Shown here: positions 1 through 13,200 of the stretch, in pieces
Layout: each line of letters begins with the position of its first letter
Position numbering within the stretch: position 1 is the stretch's first letter
Origin: Acanthosepion lycidas
Taxonomy: Eukaryota; Mollusca; Cephalopoda; Sepiida; Sepiidae
Assembly: GCA_963932145.1 (NCBI GenBank)
Contig: OZ010574.1
Coordinates: forward strand, 63,080,878 to 63,144,877
Direction of reading: 5' to 3'
Length of the DNA: 64,000 bases
The notes under the pieces: model-generated
Told to the model about the DNA's origin: nothing
Databases searched by the model: none
Seen by the model: the letters and a program-made list of their open reading frames with translations, nothing else
Made by a program: the position numbers and the translations under genes

Positions 1-880
1 ATATCCTGTCTTGTTCTCATTCTGTTGTTCATGTCTTGTGATCTCCGGTCTTGTTCTCATTCTGTAGTTCATGTCTTGTGATATCCAGTCTTGTTCTCAT
101 TCTTTTGTTCATGTCTTGTGATATCCTGTCTTGTTCTCATTCTGTTGTTCATGTCTTGTGATATCCAGTCTTGTTCTCATTCTTTTGTTCATGTCTTGTG
201 ATATCCGGTCTTGTTCTCATTCTTTTGTTCATGTCTTGTGATATCCAGTCTTCTTCTCATTCTTTTGTTCATGTCTTGTGATATCCTGTCTTGTTCTCAT
301 TCTGTTGTTCATGTCTTGTGATCTTCGGTCTTGTTCTCATTCTGTTGTTCATGTCTTGTGATATCCGGTCTTGTTCTCATTCTGTTGTTCATGTCTTGTG
401 ATATCCAGTCTTCTTCTCATTCTTTTGTTCATGTCTTGTGATATCCGGTCTTGTTCTCATTCTGTTGTTCATGTCTTGTGATATCCTGTCTTGTTCTCAT
501 TCTGTTGTTCATGTCTTGTGATATCCTGTCTTGTTCTCATTCTGTTGTTCATGTCTTGTGATATCCAGTCTTCTTCTCATTCTTTTGTTCATGTCTTGTG
601 ATATCCGGTCTTGTTCTCATTCTGTTGTTCATGTCTTGTGATATCCTGTCTTGTTCTCATTCTGTTGTTCATGTCTTGTGATATCCTGTCTTGTTCTTAT
701 TCTGTTGTTCATGTCTTGTGATATCCGGTCTTGTTCTCATTCTTTTGTTCATGTCTTGTGATATCCTGTCTTGTTCTCATTCTGTTGTTCATGTCTTGTG
801 ATATCCGGTCTTGTTCTCATTCTTTTGTTCATGTCTTGTGATATCCAGTCTTGTTCTCATTCTTTTGTTCATGTCTTGTG

Positions 881-3560
881 ATATCCTGTCTTGTTCTCAT
901 TCTGTTGTTCATGTCTTGTGATATCCTGTCTTGTTCTCATTCTTTTGTTCATGTCTTGTGATATCCTGTCTTGTTCTCATTCTGTTGTTCATGTCTTGTG
1001 ATCTCCGGTCTTGTTCTCATTCTTTTGTTCATGTCTTGTGATATCCAGTCTTGTTCTCATTCTTTTGTTCATGTCTTGTGATATCCGGTCTTGTTCTCAT
1101 TCTTTTGTTCATGTCTTGTGATATCCTGTCTTGTTCTCATTCTGTTGTTCATGTCTTGTGATATCCTGTCTTGTTCTCATTCTGTTGTTCATGTCTTGTG
1201 ATATCCTGTCTTGTTCTCATTCTTTTGTTCATGTCTTGTGATATCCTGTCTTGTTCTCATTCTGTTGTTCATGTCTTGTGATATCCAGTCTTGTTCTCAT
1301 TCTGTTGTTCATGTCTTGTGATATCCTGTCTTGTTCTCATTCTTTTGTTCATGTCTTGTGATATCCAGTCTTGTTCTCCTTCTGTTGTTCATGTCTTGTG
1401 ATATCCTGTCTTGTTCTCATTCTGTTGTTCATGTCTTGTGATATCCAGTCTTGTTCTCATTCTGTTGTTCATGTCTTGTGATATCCTGTCTTGTTCTCAT
1501 TCTGTTGTTCATGTCTTGTGATATCCATCCTTGTTCCGATTCTGTTGTTCATGTCTTGTGATATCCTGTCTTGTTCTCATTCTTTTGTTCATGTCTTGTG
1601 ATATCCTGTCTTGTTCTCATTCTGTTGTTCATGTCTTGTGATATCCGGTCTTGTTCTCATTCTTTTGTTCATGTCTTGTGATATCCTGTCTTGTTCTCAT
1701 TCTGTTGTTCATGTCTTGTGATATCCTGTCTTGCTCTCATTCTTTTGTTCATGTCTTGTGATATCCAGTCTTGTTCTCATTCTTTTGTTCATGTCTTGTG
1801 ATATCCTGTCTTGTTCTCATTCTGTTGTTCATGTCTTGTGATATCCAGTCTTGTTCTCATTCTTTTGTTCATGTCTTGTGATATCCGGTCTTGTTCTCAT
1901 TCTTTTGTTCATGTCTTGTGATATCCAGTCTTCTTCTCATTCTTTTGTTCATGTCTTGTGATATCCTGTCTTGTTCTCATTCTGTTGTTCATGTCTTGTG
2001 ATCTTCGGTCTTGTTCTCATTCTGTTGTTCATGTCTTGTGATATCCTGTCTTGTTCTCATTCTGTTGTTCATGTCTTGTGATATCCTGTCTTGTTCTCAT
2101 TCTGTTGTTCATGTCTTGTGATATCCAGTCTTCTTCTCATTCTTTTGTTCATGTCTTGTGATATCCGGTCTTGTTCTCATTCTGTTGTTCATGTCTTGTG
2201 ATATCCAGTCTTGTTCTCATTCTGTTGTTCATGTCTTGTGATATCCTGTCTTGTTCTCATTCTGTTGTTCATGTCTTGTGATATCCTGTCTTGTTCTCAT
2301 TCTTTTGTTCATGTCTTGTGATATCCTGTCTTGTTCTCATTCTGTTGTTCATGTCTTGTGATCTCCGGTCTTGTTCTCATTCTTTTGTTCATGTCTTGTG
2401 ATATCCAGTCTTGTTCTCATTCTTTTGTTCATGTCTTGTGATATCCGGTCTTGTTCTCATTCTTTTGTTCATGTCTTGTGATATCCTGTCTTGTTCTCAT
2501 TCTGTTGTTCATGTCTTGTGATATCCTGTCTTGTTCTCATTCTGTTGTTCATGTCTTGTGATATCCTGTCTTGTTCTCATTCTTTTGTTCATGTCTTGTG
2601 ATATCCTGTCTTGTTCTCATTCTGTTGTTCATGTCTTGTGATATCCAGTCTTGTTCTCATTCTGTTGTTCATGTCTTGTGATATCCTGTCTTGTTCTCAT
2701 TCTTTTGTTCATGTCTTGTGATATCCAGTCTTGTTCTCCTTCTGTTGTTCATGTCTTGTGATATCCTGTCTTGTTCTCATTCTGTTGTTCATGTCTTGTG
2801 ATATCCAGTCTTGTTCTCATTCTGTTGTTCATGTCTTGTGATATCCTGTCTTGTTCTCATTCTGTTGTTCATGTCTTGTGATATCCATCCTTGTTCCGAT
2901 TCTGTTGTTCATGTCTTGTGATATCCTGTCTTGTTCTCATTCTTTTGTTCATGTCTTGTGATATCCTGTCTTGTTCTCATTCTGTTGTTCATGTCTTGTG
3001 ATATCCGGTCTTGTTCTCATTCTTTTGTTCATGTCTTGTGATATCCTGTCTTGTTCTCATTCTGTTGTTCATGTCTTGTGATATCCTGTCTTGCTCTCAT
3101 TCTTTTGTTCATGTCTTGTGATATCCAGTCTTGTTCTCATTCTTTTGTTCATGTCTTGTGATATCCTGTCTTGTTCTCATTCTGTTGTTCATGTCTTGTG
3201 ATATCCAGTCTTGTTCTCATTCTTTTGTTCATGTCTTGTGATATCCGGTCTTGTTCTCATTCTTTTGTTCATGTCTTGTGATATCCAGTCTTCTTCTCAT
3301 TCTTTTGTTCATGTCTTGTGATATCCTGTCTTGTTCTCATTCTGTTGTTCATGTCTTGTGATCTTCGGTCTTGTTCTCATTCTGTTGTTCATGTCTTGTG
3401 ATATCCTGTCTTGTTCTCATTCTGTTGTTCATGTCTTGTGATATCCTGTCTTGTTCTCATTCTGTTGTTCATGTCTTGTGATATCCAGTCTCCTTCTCAT
3501 TCTTTTGTTCATGTCTTGTGATATCCGGTCTTGTTCTCATTCTGTTGTTCATGTCTTGTG
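881..3560 (+). repeat. 34-unit (1,360-bp) higher-order repeat, two tandem copies
   Basis: Reading the array as an ordered string of variants, 881-2,240 and 2,241-3,560 give the same order unit for unit, including the ccatcc/ttccgat marker (1,521 and 2,881), the ttctcct variant (1,361 and 2,721), the ttgctct variant (1,721 and 3,081) and the atcttcgg variant (2,001 and 3,361). The second copy leaves register near 3,561. The same 1,360-bp spacing recurs at 4,721/6,081 and about 19,680/21,040, so this 34-unit order predates the larger duplications. Confidence 0.85.
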
Positions 3561-6500
3561 ATATCCTGTCTTGTTCTCATTCTGTTGTTCATGTCTTGTG
3601 ATATCCTGTCTTGTTCTTATTCTGTTGTTCATGTCTGGTGATATCCGGTCTTGTTCTCATTCTTTTGTTCATGTCTTGTGATATCCTGTCTTGTTCTCAT
3701 TCTGTTGTTCATGTCTTGTGATATCCTGTCTTGTTCTCATTCTGTTGTTCATGTCTTGTGATATCCAGTCTTCTTCTCATTCTTTTGTTCATGTCTTGTG
3801 ATATCCAGTCTTGTTCTCCTTCTGTTGTTCATGTCTTGTGATATCCTGTCTTGTTCTCATTCTGTTGTTCATGTCTTGTGATATCCTGTCTTGTTCTCAT
3901 TCTGTTGTTCATGTCTTGTGATATCCATCCTTGTTCCGATTCTGTTGTTCATGTCTTGTGATATCCTGTCTTGTTCTCATTCTTTTGTTCATGTCTTGTG
4001 ATATCCTGTCTTGTTCTCATTCTGTTGTTCATGTCTTGTGATATCCATCCTTGTTCCGATTCTGTTGTTCATGTCTTGTGATATCCTGTCTTGTTCTCAT
4101 TCTGTTGTTCATGTCTTGTGATATCCAGTCTTCTTCTCATTCTTTTGTTCATGTCTTGTGATATCCAGTCTTGTTCTCCTTCTGTTGTTCATGTCTTGTG
4201 ATATCCTGTCTTGTTCTCATTCTGTTGTTCATGTCTTGTGATATCCTGTCTTGTTCTCATTCTGTTGTTCATGTCTTGTGATATCCATCCTTGTTCCGAT
4301 TCTGTTGTTCATGTCTTGTGATATCCTGTCTTGTTCTCATTCTTTTGTTCATGTCTTGTGATATCCTGTCTTGTTCTCATTCTGTTGTTCATGTCTTGTG
4401 ATATCCATCCTTGTTCCGATTCTGTTGTTCATGTCTTGTGATATCCTGTCTTGTTCTCATTCTTTTGTTCATGTCTTGTGATATCCTGTCTTGTTCTCAT
4501 TCTGTTGTTCATGTCTTGTGATATCCTGTCTTGTTCTCATTCTTTTGTTCATGTCTTGTGATATCCAGTCTTGTTCTCCTTCTGTTGTTCATGTCTTGTG
4601 ATATCCTGTCTTGTTCTCATTCTGTTGTTCATGTCTTGTGATATCCAGTCTTGTTCTCATTCTGTTGTTCATGTCTTGTGATATCCTGTCTTGTTCTCAT
4701 TCTGTTGTTCATGTCTTGTGATATCCATCCTTGTTCCGATTCTGTTGTTCATGTCTTGTGATATCCTGTCTTGTTCTCATTCTTTTGTTCATGTCTTGTG
4801 ATATCCTGTCTTGTTCTCATTCTGTTGTTCATGTCTTGTGATATCCGGTCTTGTTCTCATTCTTTTGTTCATGTCTTGTGATATCCTGTCTTGTTCTCAT
4901 TCTGTTGTTCATGTCTTGTGATATCCTGTCTTGCTCTCATTCTTTTGTTCATGTCTTGTGATATCCAGTCTTGTTCTCATTCTTTTGTTCATGTCTTGTG
5001 ATATCCTGTCTTGTTCTCATTCTGTTGTTCATGTCTTGTGATATCCAGTCTTGTTCTCATTCTTTTGTTCATGTCTTGTGATATCCGGTCTTGTTCTCAT
5101 TCTTTTGTTCATGTCTTGTGATATCCAGTCTTCTTCTCATTCTTTTGTTCATGTCTTGTGATATCCTGTCTTGTTCTCATTCTGTTGTTCATGTCTTGTG
5201 ATCTTCGGTCTTGTTCTCATTCTGTTGTTCATGTCTTGTGATATCCTGTCTTGTTCTCATTCTGTTGTTCATGTCTTGTGATATCCTGTCTTGTTCTCAT
5301 TCTGTTGTTCATGTCTTGTGATATCCAGTCTTCTTCTCATTCTTTTGTTCATGTCTTGTGATATCCGGTCTTGTTCTCATTCTGTTGTTCATGTCTTGTG
5401 ATATCCAGTCTTGTTCTCATTCTGTTGTTCATGTCTTGTGATATCCTGTCTTGTTCTCATTCTGTTGTTCATGTCTTGTGATATCCTGTCTTGTTCTCAT
5501 TCTTTTGTTCATGTCTTGTGATATCCTGTCTTGTTCTCATTCTGTTGTTCATGTCTTGTGATCTCCGGTCTTGTTCTCATTCTTTTGTTCATGTCTTGTG
5601 ATATCCAGTCTTGTTCTCATTCTTTTGTTCATGTCTTGTGATATCCGGTCTTGTTCTCATTCTTTTGTTCATGTCTTGTGATATCCTGTCTTGTTCTCAT
5701 TCTGTTGTTCATGTCTTGTGATATCCTGTCTTGTTCTCATTCTGTTGTTCATGTCTTGTGATATCCTGTCTTGTTCTCATTCTTTTGTTCATGTCTTGTG
5801 ATATCCTGTCTTGTTCTCATTCTGTTGTTCATGTCTTGTGATATCCAGTCTTGTTCTCATTCTGTTGTTCATGTCTTGTGATATCCTGTCTTGTTCTCAT
5901 TCTTTTGTTCATGTCTTGTGATATCCAGTCTTGTTCTCCTTCTGTTGTTCATGTCTTGTGATATCCTGTCTTGTTCTCATTCTGTTGTTCATGTCTTGTG
6001 ATATCCAGTCTTGTTCTCATTCTGTTGTTCATGTCTTGTGATATCCTGTCTTGTTCTCATTCTGTTGTTCATGTCTTGTGATATCCATCCTTGTTCCGAT
6101 TCTGTTGTTCATGTCTTGTGATATCCTGTCTTGTTCTCATTCTTTTGTTCATGTCTTGTGATATCCTGTCTTGTTCTCATTCTGTTGTTCATGTCTTGTG
6201 ATATCCGGTCTTGTTCTCATTCTTTTGTTCATGTCTTGTGATATCCTGTCTTGTTCTCATTCTGTTGTTCATGTCTTGTGATATCCTGTCTTGCTCTCAT
6301 TCTTTTGTTCATGTCTTGTGATATCCAGTCTTGTTCTCATTCTTTTGTTCATGTCTTGTGATATCCTGTCTTGTTCTCATTCTGTTGTTCATGTCTTGTG
6401 ATATCCAGTCTTGTTCTCATTCTTTTGTTCATGTCTTGTGATATCCGGTCTTGTTCTCATTCTTTTGTTCATGTCTTGTGATATCCAGTCTTCTTCTCAT

Positions 6501-7240
6501 TCTTTTGTTCATGTCTTGTGATATCCTGTCTTGTTCTCATTCTGTTGTTCATGTCTTGTGATCTTCGGTCTTGTTCTCATTCTGTTGTTCATGTCTTGTG
6601 ATATCCTGTCTTGTTCTCATTCTGTTGTTCATGTCTTGTGATATCCTGTCTTGTTCTCATTCTGTTGTTCATGTCTTGTGATATCCAGTCTCCTTCTCAT
6701 TCTTTTGTTCATGTCTTGTGATATCCTGTCTTGTTCTCATTCTGTTGTTCATGTCTTGTGATATCCTGTCTTGTTCTTATTCTGTTGTTCATGTCTGGTG
6801 ATATCCGGTCTTGTTCTCATTCTTTTGTTCATGTCTTGTGATATCCTGTCTTGTTCTCATTCTGTTGTTCATGTCTTGTGATATCCTGTCTTGTTCTCAT
6901 TCTGTTGTTCATGTCTTGTGATATCCAGTCTTCTTCTCATTCTTTTGTTCATGTCTTGTGATATCCAGTCTTGTTCTCCTTCTGTTGTTCATGTCTTGTG
7001 ATATCCTGTCTTGTTCTCATTCTGTTGTTCATGTCTTGTGATATCCTGTCTTGTTCTCATTCTGTTGTTCATGTCTTGTGATATCCATCCTTGTTCCGAT
7101 TCTGTTGTTCATGTCTTGTGATATCCTGTCTTGTTCTCATTCTTTTGTTCATGTCTTGTGATATCCTGTCTTGTTCTCATTCTGTTGTTCATGTCTTGTG
7201 ATATCCATCCTTGTTCCGATTCTGTTGTTCATGTCTTGTG
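1321..7240 (+). repeat. 2.7-kb satellite block, duplicated 3.2 kb apart
   Basis: Block 1,321-4,080 matches 4,521-7,240 in variant order. The offset is 3,200 bp at first and 3,160 bp after one ccggtc unit (3,521-3,560) that is missing from the second copy. Both share two rare changes: tccttctc at 3,481 and 6,681, and tctggtg at about 3,636 and 6,796. The tctggtg change is absent from the corresponding place near 21,795 in the large downstream duplicate. This duplication is therefore probably younger than the large one. The spacer 4,081-4,440 is itself a copy of 3,721-4,080. Confidence 0.8.
3721..4440 (+). repeat. 9-unit (360-bp) tandem duplication within the satellite
   Basis: Units 3,721-4,080 and 4,081-4,440 have the same order of variants, each containing two ccatcc/ttccgat marker units 120 bp apart (3,921/4,041 and 4,281/4,401). 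I see no difference between the copies. The duplicate is absent from the matching place near 22,200, so it is confined to this part of the array. Confidence 0.8.
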
Positions 7241-10200
7241 ATATCCTGTCTTGTTCTCATTCTTTTGTTCATGTCTTGTGATATCCTGTCTTGTTCTCAT
7301 TCTGTTGTTCATGTCTTGTGATATCCGGTCTTGTTTTCATTCTTTTGTTCATGTCTTGTGATATCCTGTCTTGTTCTCATTCTGTTGTTCATGTCTTGTG
7401 ATATCCTGTCTTGTTCTCATTCTTTTGTTCATGTCTTGTGATATCCAGTCTTGTTCTCATTCTTTTGTTCATGTCTTGTGATATCCTGTCTTGTTCTCAT
7501 TCTGTTGTTCATGTCTTGTGATATCCAGTCTTGTTCTCATTCTTTTGTTCATGTCTTGTGATATCCGGTCTTGTTCTCATTCTTTTGTTCATGTCTTGTG
7601 ATATCCAGTCTTCTTCTCATTCTTTTGTTCATGTCTTGTGATATCCTGTCTTGTTCTCATTCTGTTGTTCATGTCTTGTGATCTTCGGTCTTGTTCTCAT
7701 TCTGTTGTTCATGTCTTGTGATATCCTGTCTTGTTCTCATTCTGTTGTTCATGTCTTGTGATATCCTGTCTTGTTCTCATTCTGTTGTTCATGTCTTGTG
7801 ATATCCAGTCTTCTTCTCATTCTTTTGTTCATGTCTTGTGATCTTCGGTCTTGTTCTCATTCTGTTGTTCATGTCTTGTGATATCCGGTCTTGTTCTCAT
7901 TCTGTTGTTCATGTCTTGTGATATCCAGTCTTCTTCTCATTCTTTTGTTCATGTCTTGTGATATCCGGTCTTGTTCTCATTCTGTTGTTCATGTCTTGTG
8001 ATATCCTGTCTTGTTCTCATTCTGTTGTTCATGTCTTGTGATATCCTGTCTTGTTCTCATTCTGTTGTTCATGTCTTGTGATATCCAGTCTTCTTCTCAT
8101 TCTTTTGTTCATGTCTTGTGATATCCGGTCTTGTTCTCATTCTGTTGTTCATGTCTTGTGATATCCTGTCTTGTTCTCATTCTGTTGTTCATGTCTTGTG
8201 ATATCCTGTCTTGTTCTCATTCTGTTGTTCATGTCTTGTGATATCCTGTCTTGTTCTCATTCTGTTGTTCATGTCTTGTGATCTCCGGTCTTGTTCTCAT
8301 TCTTTTGTTCATGTCTTGTGATATCCAGTCTTGTTCTCATTCTTTTGTTCATGTCTTGTGATATCCTGTCTTGTTCTCATTCTGTTGTTCATGTCTTGTG
8401 ATATCCTGTCTTGTTCTTATTCTGTTGTTCATGTCTTGTGATATCCTGTCTTGTTCTTATTCTGTTGTTCATGTCTTGTGATCTCCGGTCTTGTTCTCAT
8501 TCTTTTGTTCATGTCTTGTGATATCCGGTCTTGTTCTCATTCTGTTGTTCATGTCTTGTGATCTTCGGTCTTGTTCTCATTCTGTTGTTCATGTCTTGTG
8601 ATATCCTGTCTTGTTCTCATTCTCTTGTTCATGTCTTGTGATATCCTGTCTTGTTCTCATTCTTTTGTTCATGTCTTGTGATATCCGGTCTTGTTCTCAT
8701 TCTGTTGTTCATGTCTTGTGATATCCAGTCTTGTTCTCATTCTGTTGTTCATGTCTTGTGATATCCTGTCTTGTTCTCATTCTGTTGTTCATGTCTTGTG
8801 ATATCCTGTCTTGTTCTCATTCTTTTGTTCATGTCTTGTGATATCCTGTCTTGTTCTCATTCTGTTGTTCATGTCTTGTGATCTCCGGTCTTGTTCTCAT
8901 TCTTTTGTTCATGTCTTGTGATATCCAGTCTTGTTCTCATTCTTTTGTTCATGTCTTGTGATATCCGGTCTTGTTCTCATTCTTTTGTTCATGTCTTGTG
9001 ATATCCTGTCTTGTTCTCATTCTGTTGTTCATGTCTTGTGATATCCTGTCTTGTTCTCATTCTGTTGTTCATGTCTTGTGATATCCTGTCTTGTTCTCAT
9101 TCTTTTGTTCATGTCTTGTGATATCCTGTCTTGTTCTCATTCTCTTGTTCATGTCTTGTGATATCCAGTCTTGTTCTCATTCTGTTGTTCATGTCTTGTG
9201 ATATCCTGTCTTGTTCTCATTCTTTTGTTCATGTCTTGTGATATCCAGTCTTGTTCTCCTTCTGTTGTTCATGTCTTGTGATATCCTGTCTTGTTCTCAT
9301 TCTGTTGTTCATGTCTTGTGATATCCAGTCTTGTTCTCATTCTGTTGTTCATGTCTTGTGATATCCTGTCTTGTTCTCATTCTGTTGTTCATGTCTTGTG
9401 ATATCCATCCTTGTTCCGATTCTGTTGTTCATGTCTTGTGATATCCTGTCTTGTTCTCATTCTTTTGTTCATGTCTTTTGATATCCTGTCTTGTTCTCAT
9501 TCTGTTGTTCATGTCTTGTGATATCCGGTCTTGTTCTCATTCTTTTGTTCATGTCTTGTGATATCCTGTCTTGTTCTCATTCTGTTGTTCATGTCTTGTG
9601 ATATCCTGTCTTGCTCTCATTCTTTTGTTCATGTCTTGTGATATCCAGTCTTGTTCTCATTCTTTTGTTCATGTCTTGTGATATCCTGTCTTGTTCTCAT
9701 TCTGTTGTTCATGTCTTGTGATATCCAGTCTTGTTCTCATTCTTTTGTTCATGTCTTGTGATATCCGGTCTTGTTCTCATTCTTTTGTTCATGTCTTGTG
9801 ATATCCAGTCTTCTTCTCATTCTTTTGTTCATGTCTTGTGATATCCTGTCTTGTTCTCATTCTGTTGTTCATGTCTTGTGATCTTCGGTCTTGTTCTCAT
9901 TCTGTTGTTCATGTCTTGTGATATCCAGTCTTCTTCTCATTCTTTTGTTCATGTCTTGTGATATCCAGTCTTGTTCTCCTTCTGTTGTTCATGTCTTGTG
10001 ATATCCTGTCTTGTTCTCATTCTTTTGTTCATGTCTTGTGATATCCTGTCTTGTTCTCATTCTGTTGTTCATGTCTTGTGATATCCATCCTTGTTCCGAT
10101 TCTGTTGTTCATGTCTTGTGATATCCTGTCTTGTTCTCATTCTTTTGTTCATGTCTTGTGATATCCTGTCTTGTTCTCATTCTGTTGTTCATGTCTTGTG

Positions 10201-13200
10201 ATATCCGGTCTTGTTCTCATTCTTTTGTTCATGTCTTGTGATATCCTGTCTTGTTCTCATTCTGTTGTTCATGTCTTGTGATATCCTGTCTTGTTCTCAT
10301 TCTTTTGTTCATGTCTTGTGATATCCAGTCTTGTTCTCATTCTTTTGTTCATGTCTTGTGATATCCTGTCTTGTTCTCATTCTGTTGTTCATGTCTTGTG
10401 ATATCCAGTCTTGTTCTCATTCTTTTGTTCATGTCTTGTGATATCCGGTCTTGTTCTCATTCTTTTGTTCATGTCTTGTGATATCCAGTCTTCTTCTCAT
10501 TCTTTTGTTCATGTCTTGTGATATCCTGTCTTGTTCTCATTCTGTTGTTCATGTCTTGTGATCTTCGGTCTTGTTCTCATTCTGTTGTTCATGTCTTGTG
10601 ATATCCTGTCTTGTTCTCATTCTGTTGTTCATGTCTTGTGATATCCTGTCTTGTTCTCATTCTGTTGTTCATGTCTTGTGATATCCAGTCTTCTTCTCAT
10701 TCTTTTGTTCATGTCTTGTGATCTTCGGTCTTGTTCTCATTCTGTTGTTCATGTCTTGTGATATCCGGTCTTGTTCTCATTCTGTTGTTCATGTCTTGTG
10801 ATATCCAGTCTTCTTCTCATTCTTTTGTTCATGTCTTGTGATATCCGGTCTTGTTCTCATTCTGTTGTTCATGTCTTGTGATATCCTGTCTTGTTCTCAT
10901 TCTGTTGTTCATGTCTTGTGATATCCTGTCTTGTTCTCATTCTGTTGTTCATGTCTTGTGATATCCAGTCTTCTTCTCATTCTTTTGTTCATGTCTTGTG
11001 ATATCCGGTCTTGTTCTCATTCTGTTGTTCATGTCTTGTGATATCCTGTCTTGTTCTCATTCTGTTGTTCATGTCTTGTGATATCCTGTCTTGTTCTCAT
11101 TCTGTTGTTCATGTCTTGTGATATCCTGTCTTGTTCTCATTCTGTTGTTCATGTCTTGTGATCTCCGGTCTTGTTCTCATTCTTTTGTTCATGTCTTGTG
11201 ATATCCAGTCTTGTTCTCATTCTTTTGTTCATGTCTTGTGATATCCTGTCTTGTTCTCATTCTGTTGTTCATGTCTTGTGATATCCAGTCTTCTTCTCAT
11301 TCTGTTGTTCATGTCTTGTGATATCCTGTCTTGTTCTCATTCTGTTGTTCATGTCTTGTGATCTTCGGTCTTGTTCTCATTCTGTTGTTCATGTCTTGTG
11401 ATATCCAGTCTTCTTCTCATTCTTTTGTTCATGTCTTGTGATATCCAGTCTTGTTCTCCTTCTGTTGTTCATGTCTTGTGATATCCTGTCTTGTTCTCAT
11501 TCTTTTGTTCATGTCTTGTGATATCCTGTCTTGTTCTCATTCTGTTGTTCATGTCTTGTGATATCCATCCTTGTTCCGATTCTGTTGTTCATGTCTTGTG
11601 ATATCCTGTCTTGTTCTCATTCTTTTGTTCATGTCTTGTGATATCCTGTCTTGTTCTCATTCTGTTGTTCATGTCTTGTGATATCCGGTCTTGTTCTCAT
11701 TCTTTTGTTCATGTCTTGTGATATCCTGTCTTGTTCTCATTCTGTTGTTCATGTCTTGTGATATCCTGTCTTGTTCTCATTCTTTTGTTCATGTCTTGTG
11801 ATATCCAGTCTTGTTCTCATTCTTTTGTTCATGTCTTGTGATATCCTGTCTTGTTCTCATTCTGTTGTTCATGTCTTGTGATATCCAGTCTTGTTCTCAT
11901 TCTTTTGTTCATGTCTTGTGATATCCGGTCTTGTTCTCATTCTTTTGTTCATGTCTTGTGATATCCAGTCTTCTTCTCATTCTTTTGTTCATGTCTTGTG
12001 ATATCCTGTCTTGTTCTCATTCTGTTGTTCATGTCTTGTGATCTTCGGTCTTGTTCTCATTCTGTTGTTCATGTCTTGTGATATCCTGTCTTGTTCTCAT
12101 TCTGTTGTTCATGTCTTGTGATATCCTGTCTTGTTCTCATTCTGTTGTTCATGTCTTGTGATATCCAGTCTTCTTCTCATTCTTTTGTTCATGTCTTGTG
12201 ATCTTCGGTCTTGTTCTCATTCTGTTGTTCATGTCTTGTGATATCCGGTCTTGTTCTAATTCTGTTGTTCATGTCTTGTGATATCCAGTCTTCTTCTCAT
12301 TCTTTTGTTCATGTCTTGTGATATCCGGTCTTGTTCTCATTCTGTTGTTCATGTCTTGTGATATCCTGTCTTGTTCTCATTCTGTTGTTCATGTCTTGTG
12401 ATATCCTGTCTTGTTCTCATTCTGTTGTTCATGTCTTGTGATATCCAGTCTTCTTCTCATTCTTTTGTTCATGTCTTGTGATATCCGGTCTTGTTCTCAT
12501 TCTGTTGTTCATGTCTTGTGATATCCTGTCTTGTTCTCATTCTGTTGTTCATGTCTTGTGATATCCTGTCTTGTTCTCATTCTGTTGTTCATGTCTTGTG
12601 ATATCCTGTCTTGTTCTCATTCTGTTGTTCATGTCTTGTGATCTCCGGTCTTGTTCTCATTCTTTTGTTCATGTCTTGTGATATCCAGTCTTGTTCTCAT
12701 TCTTTTGTTCATGTCTTGTGATATCCTGTCTTGTTCTCATTCTGTTGTTCATGTCTTGTGATATCCTGTCTTGTTCTTATTCTGTTGTTCATGTCTTGTG
12801 ATATCCTGTCTTGTTCTTATTCTGTTGTTCATGTCTTGTGATCTCCGGTCTTGTTCTCATTCTTTTGTTCATGTCTTGTGATATCCGGTCTTGTTCTCAT
12901 TCTGTTGTTCATGTCTTGTGATCTTCGGTCTTGTTCTCATTCTGTTGTTCATGTCTTGTGATATCCTGTCTTGTTCTCATTCTCTTGTTCATGTCTTGTG
13001 ATATCCTGTCTTGTTCTCATTCTGTTGTTCATGTCTTGTGATATCCTGTCTTGTTCTCATTCTGTTGTTCATGTCTTGTGATATCCTGTCCTGTTCTCAT
13101 TCTGTTGTTCATGTCTTGTGATATCCAGTCTTCTTCTCATTCTTTTGTTCATGTCTTGTGATATCCGGTCTTGTTCTCATTCTGTTGTTCATGTCTTGTG

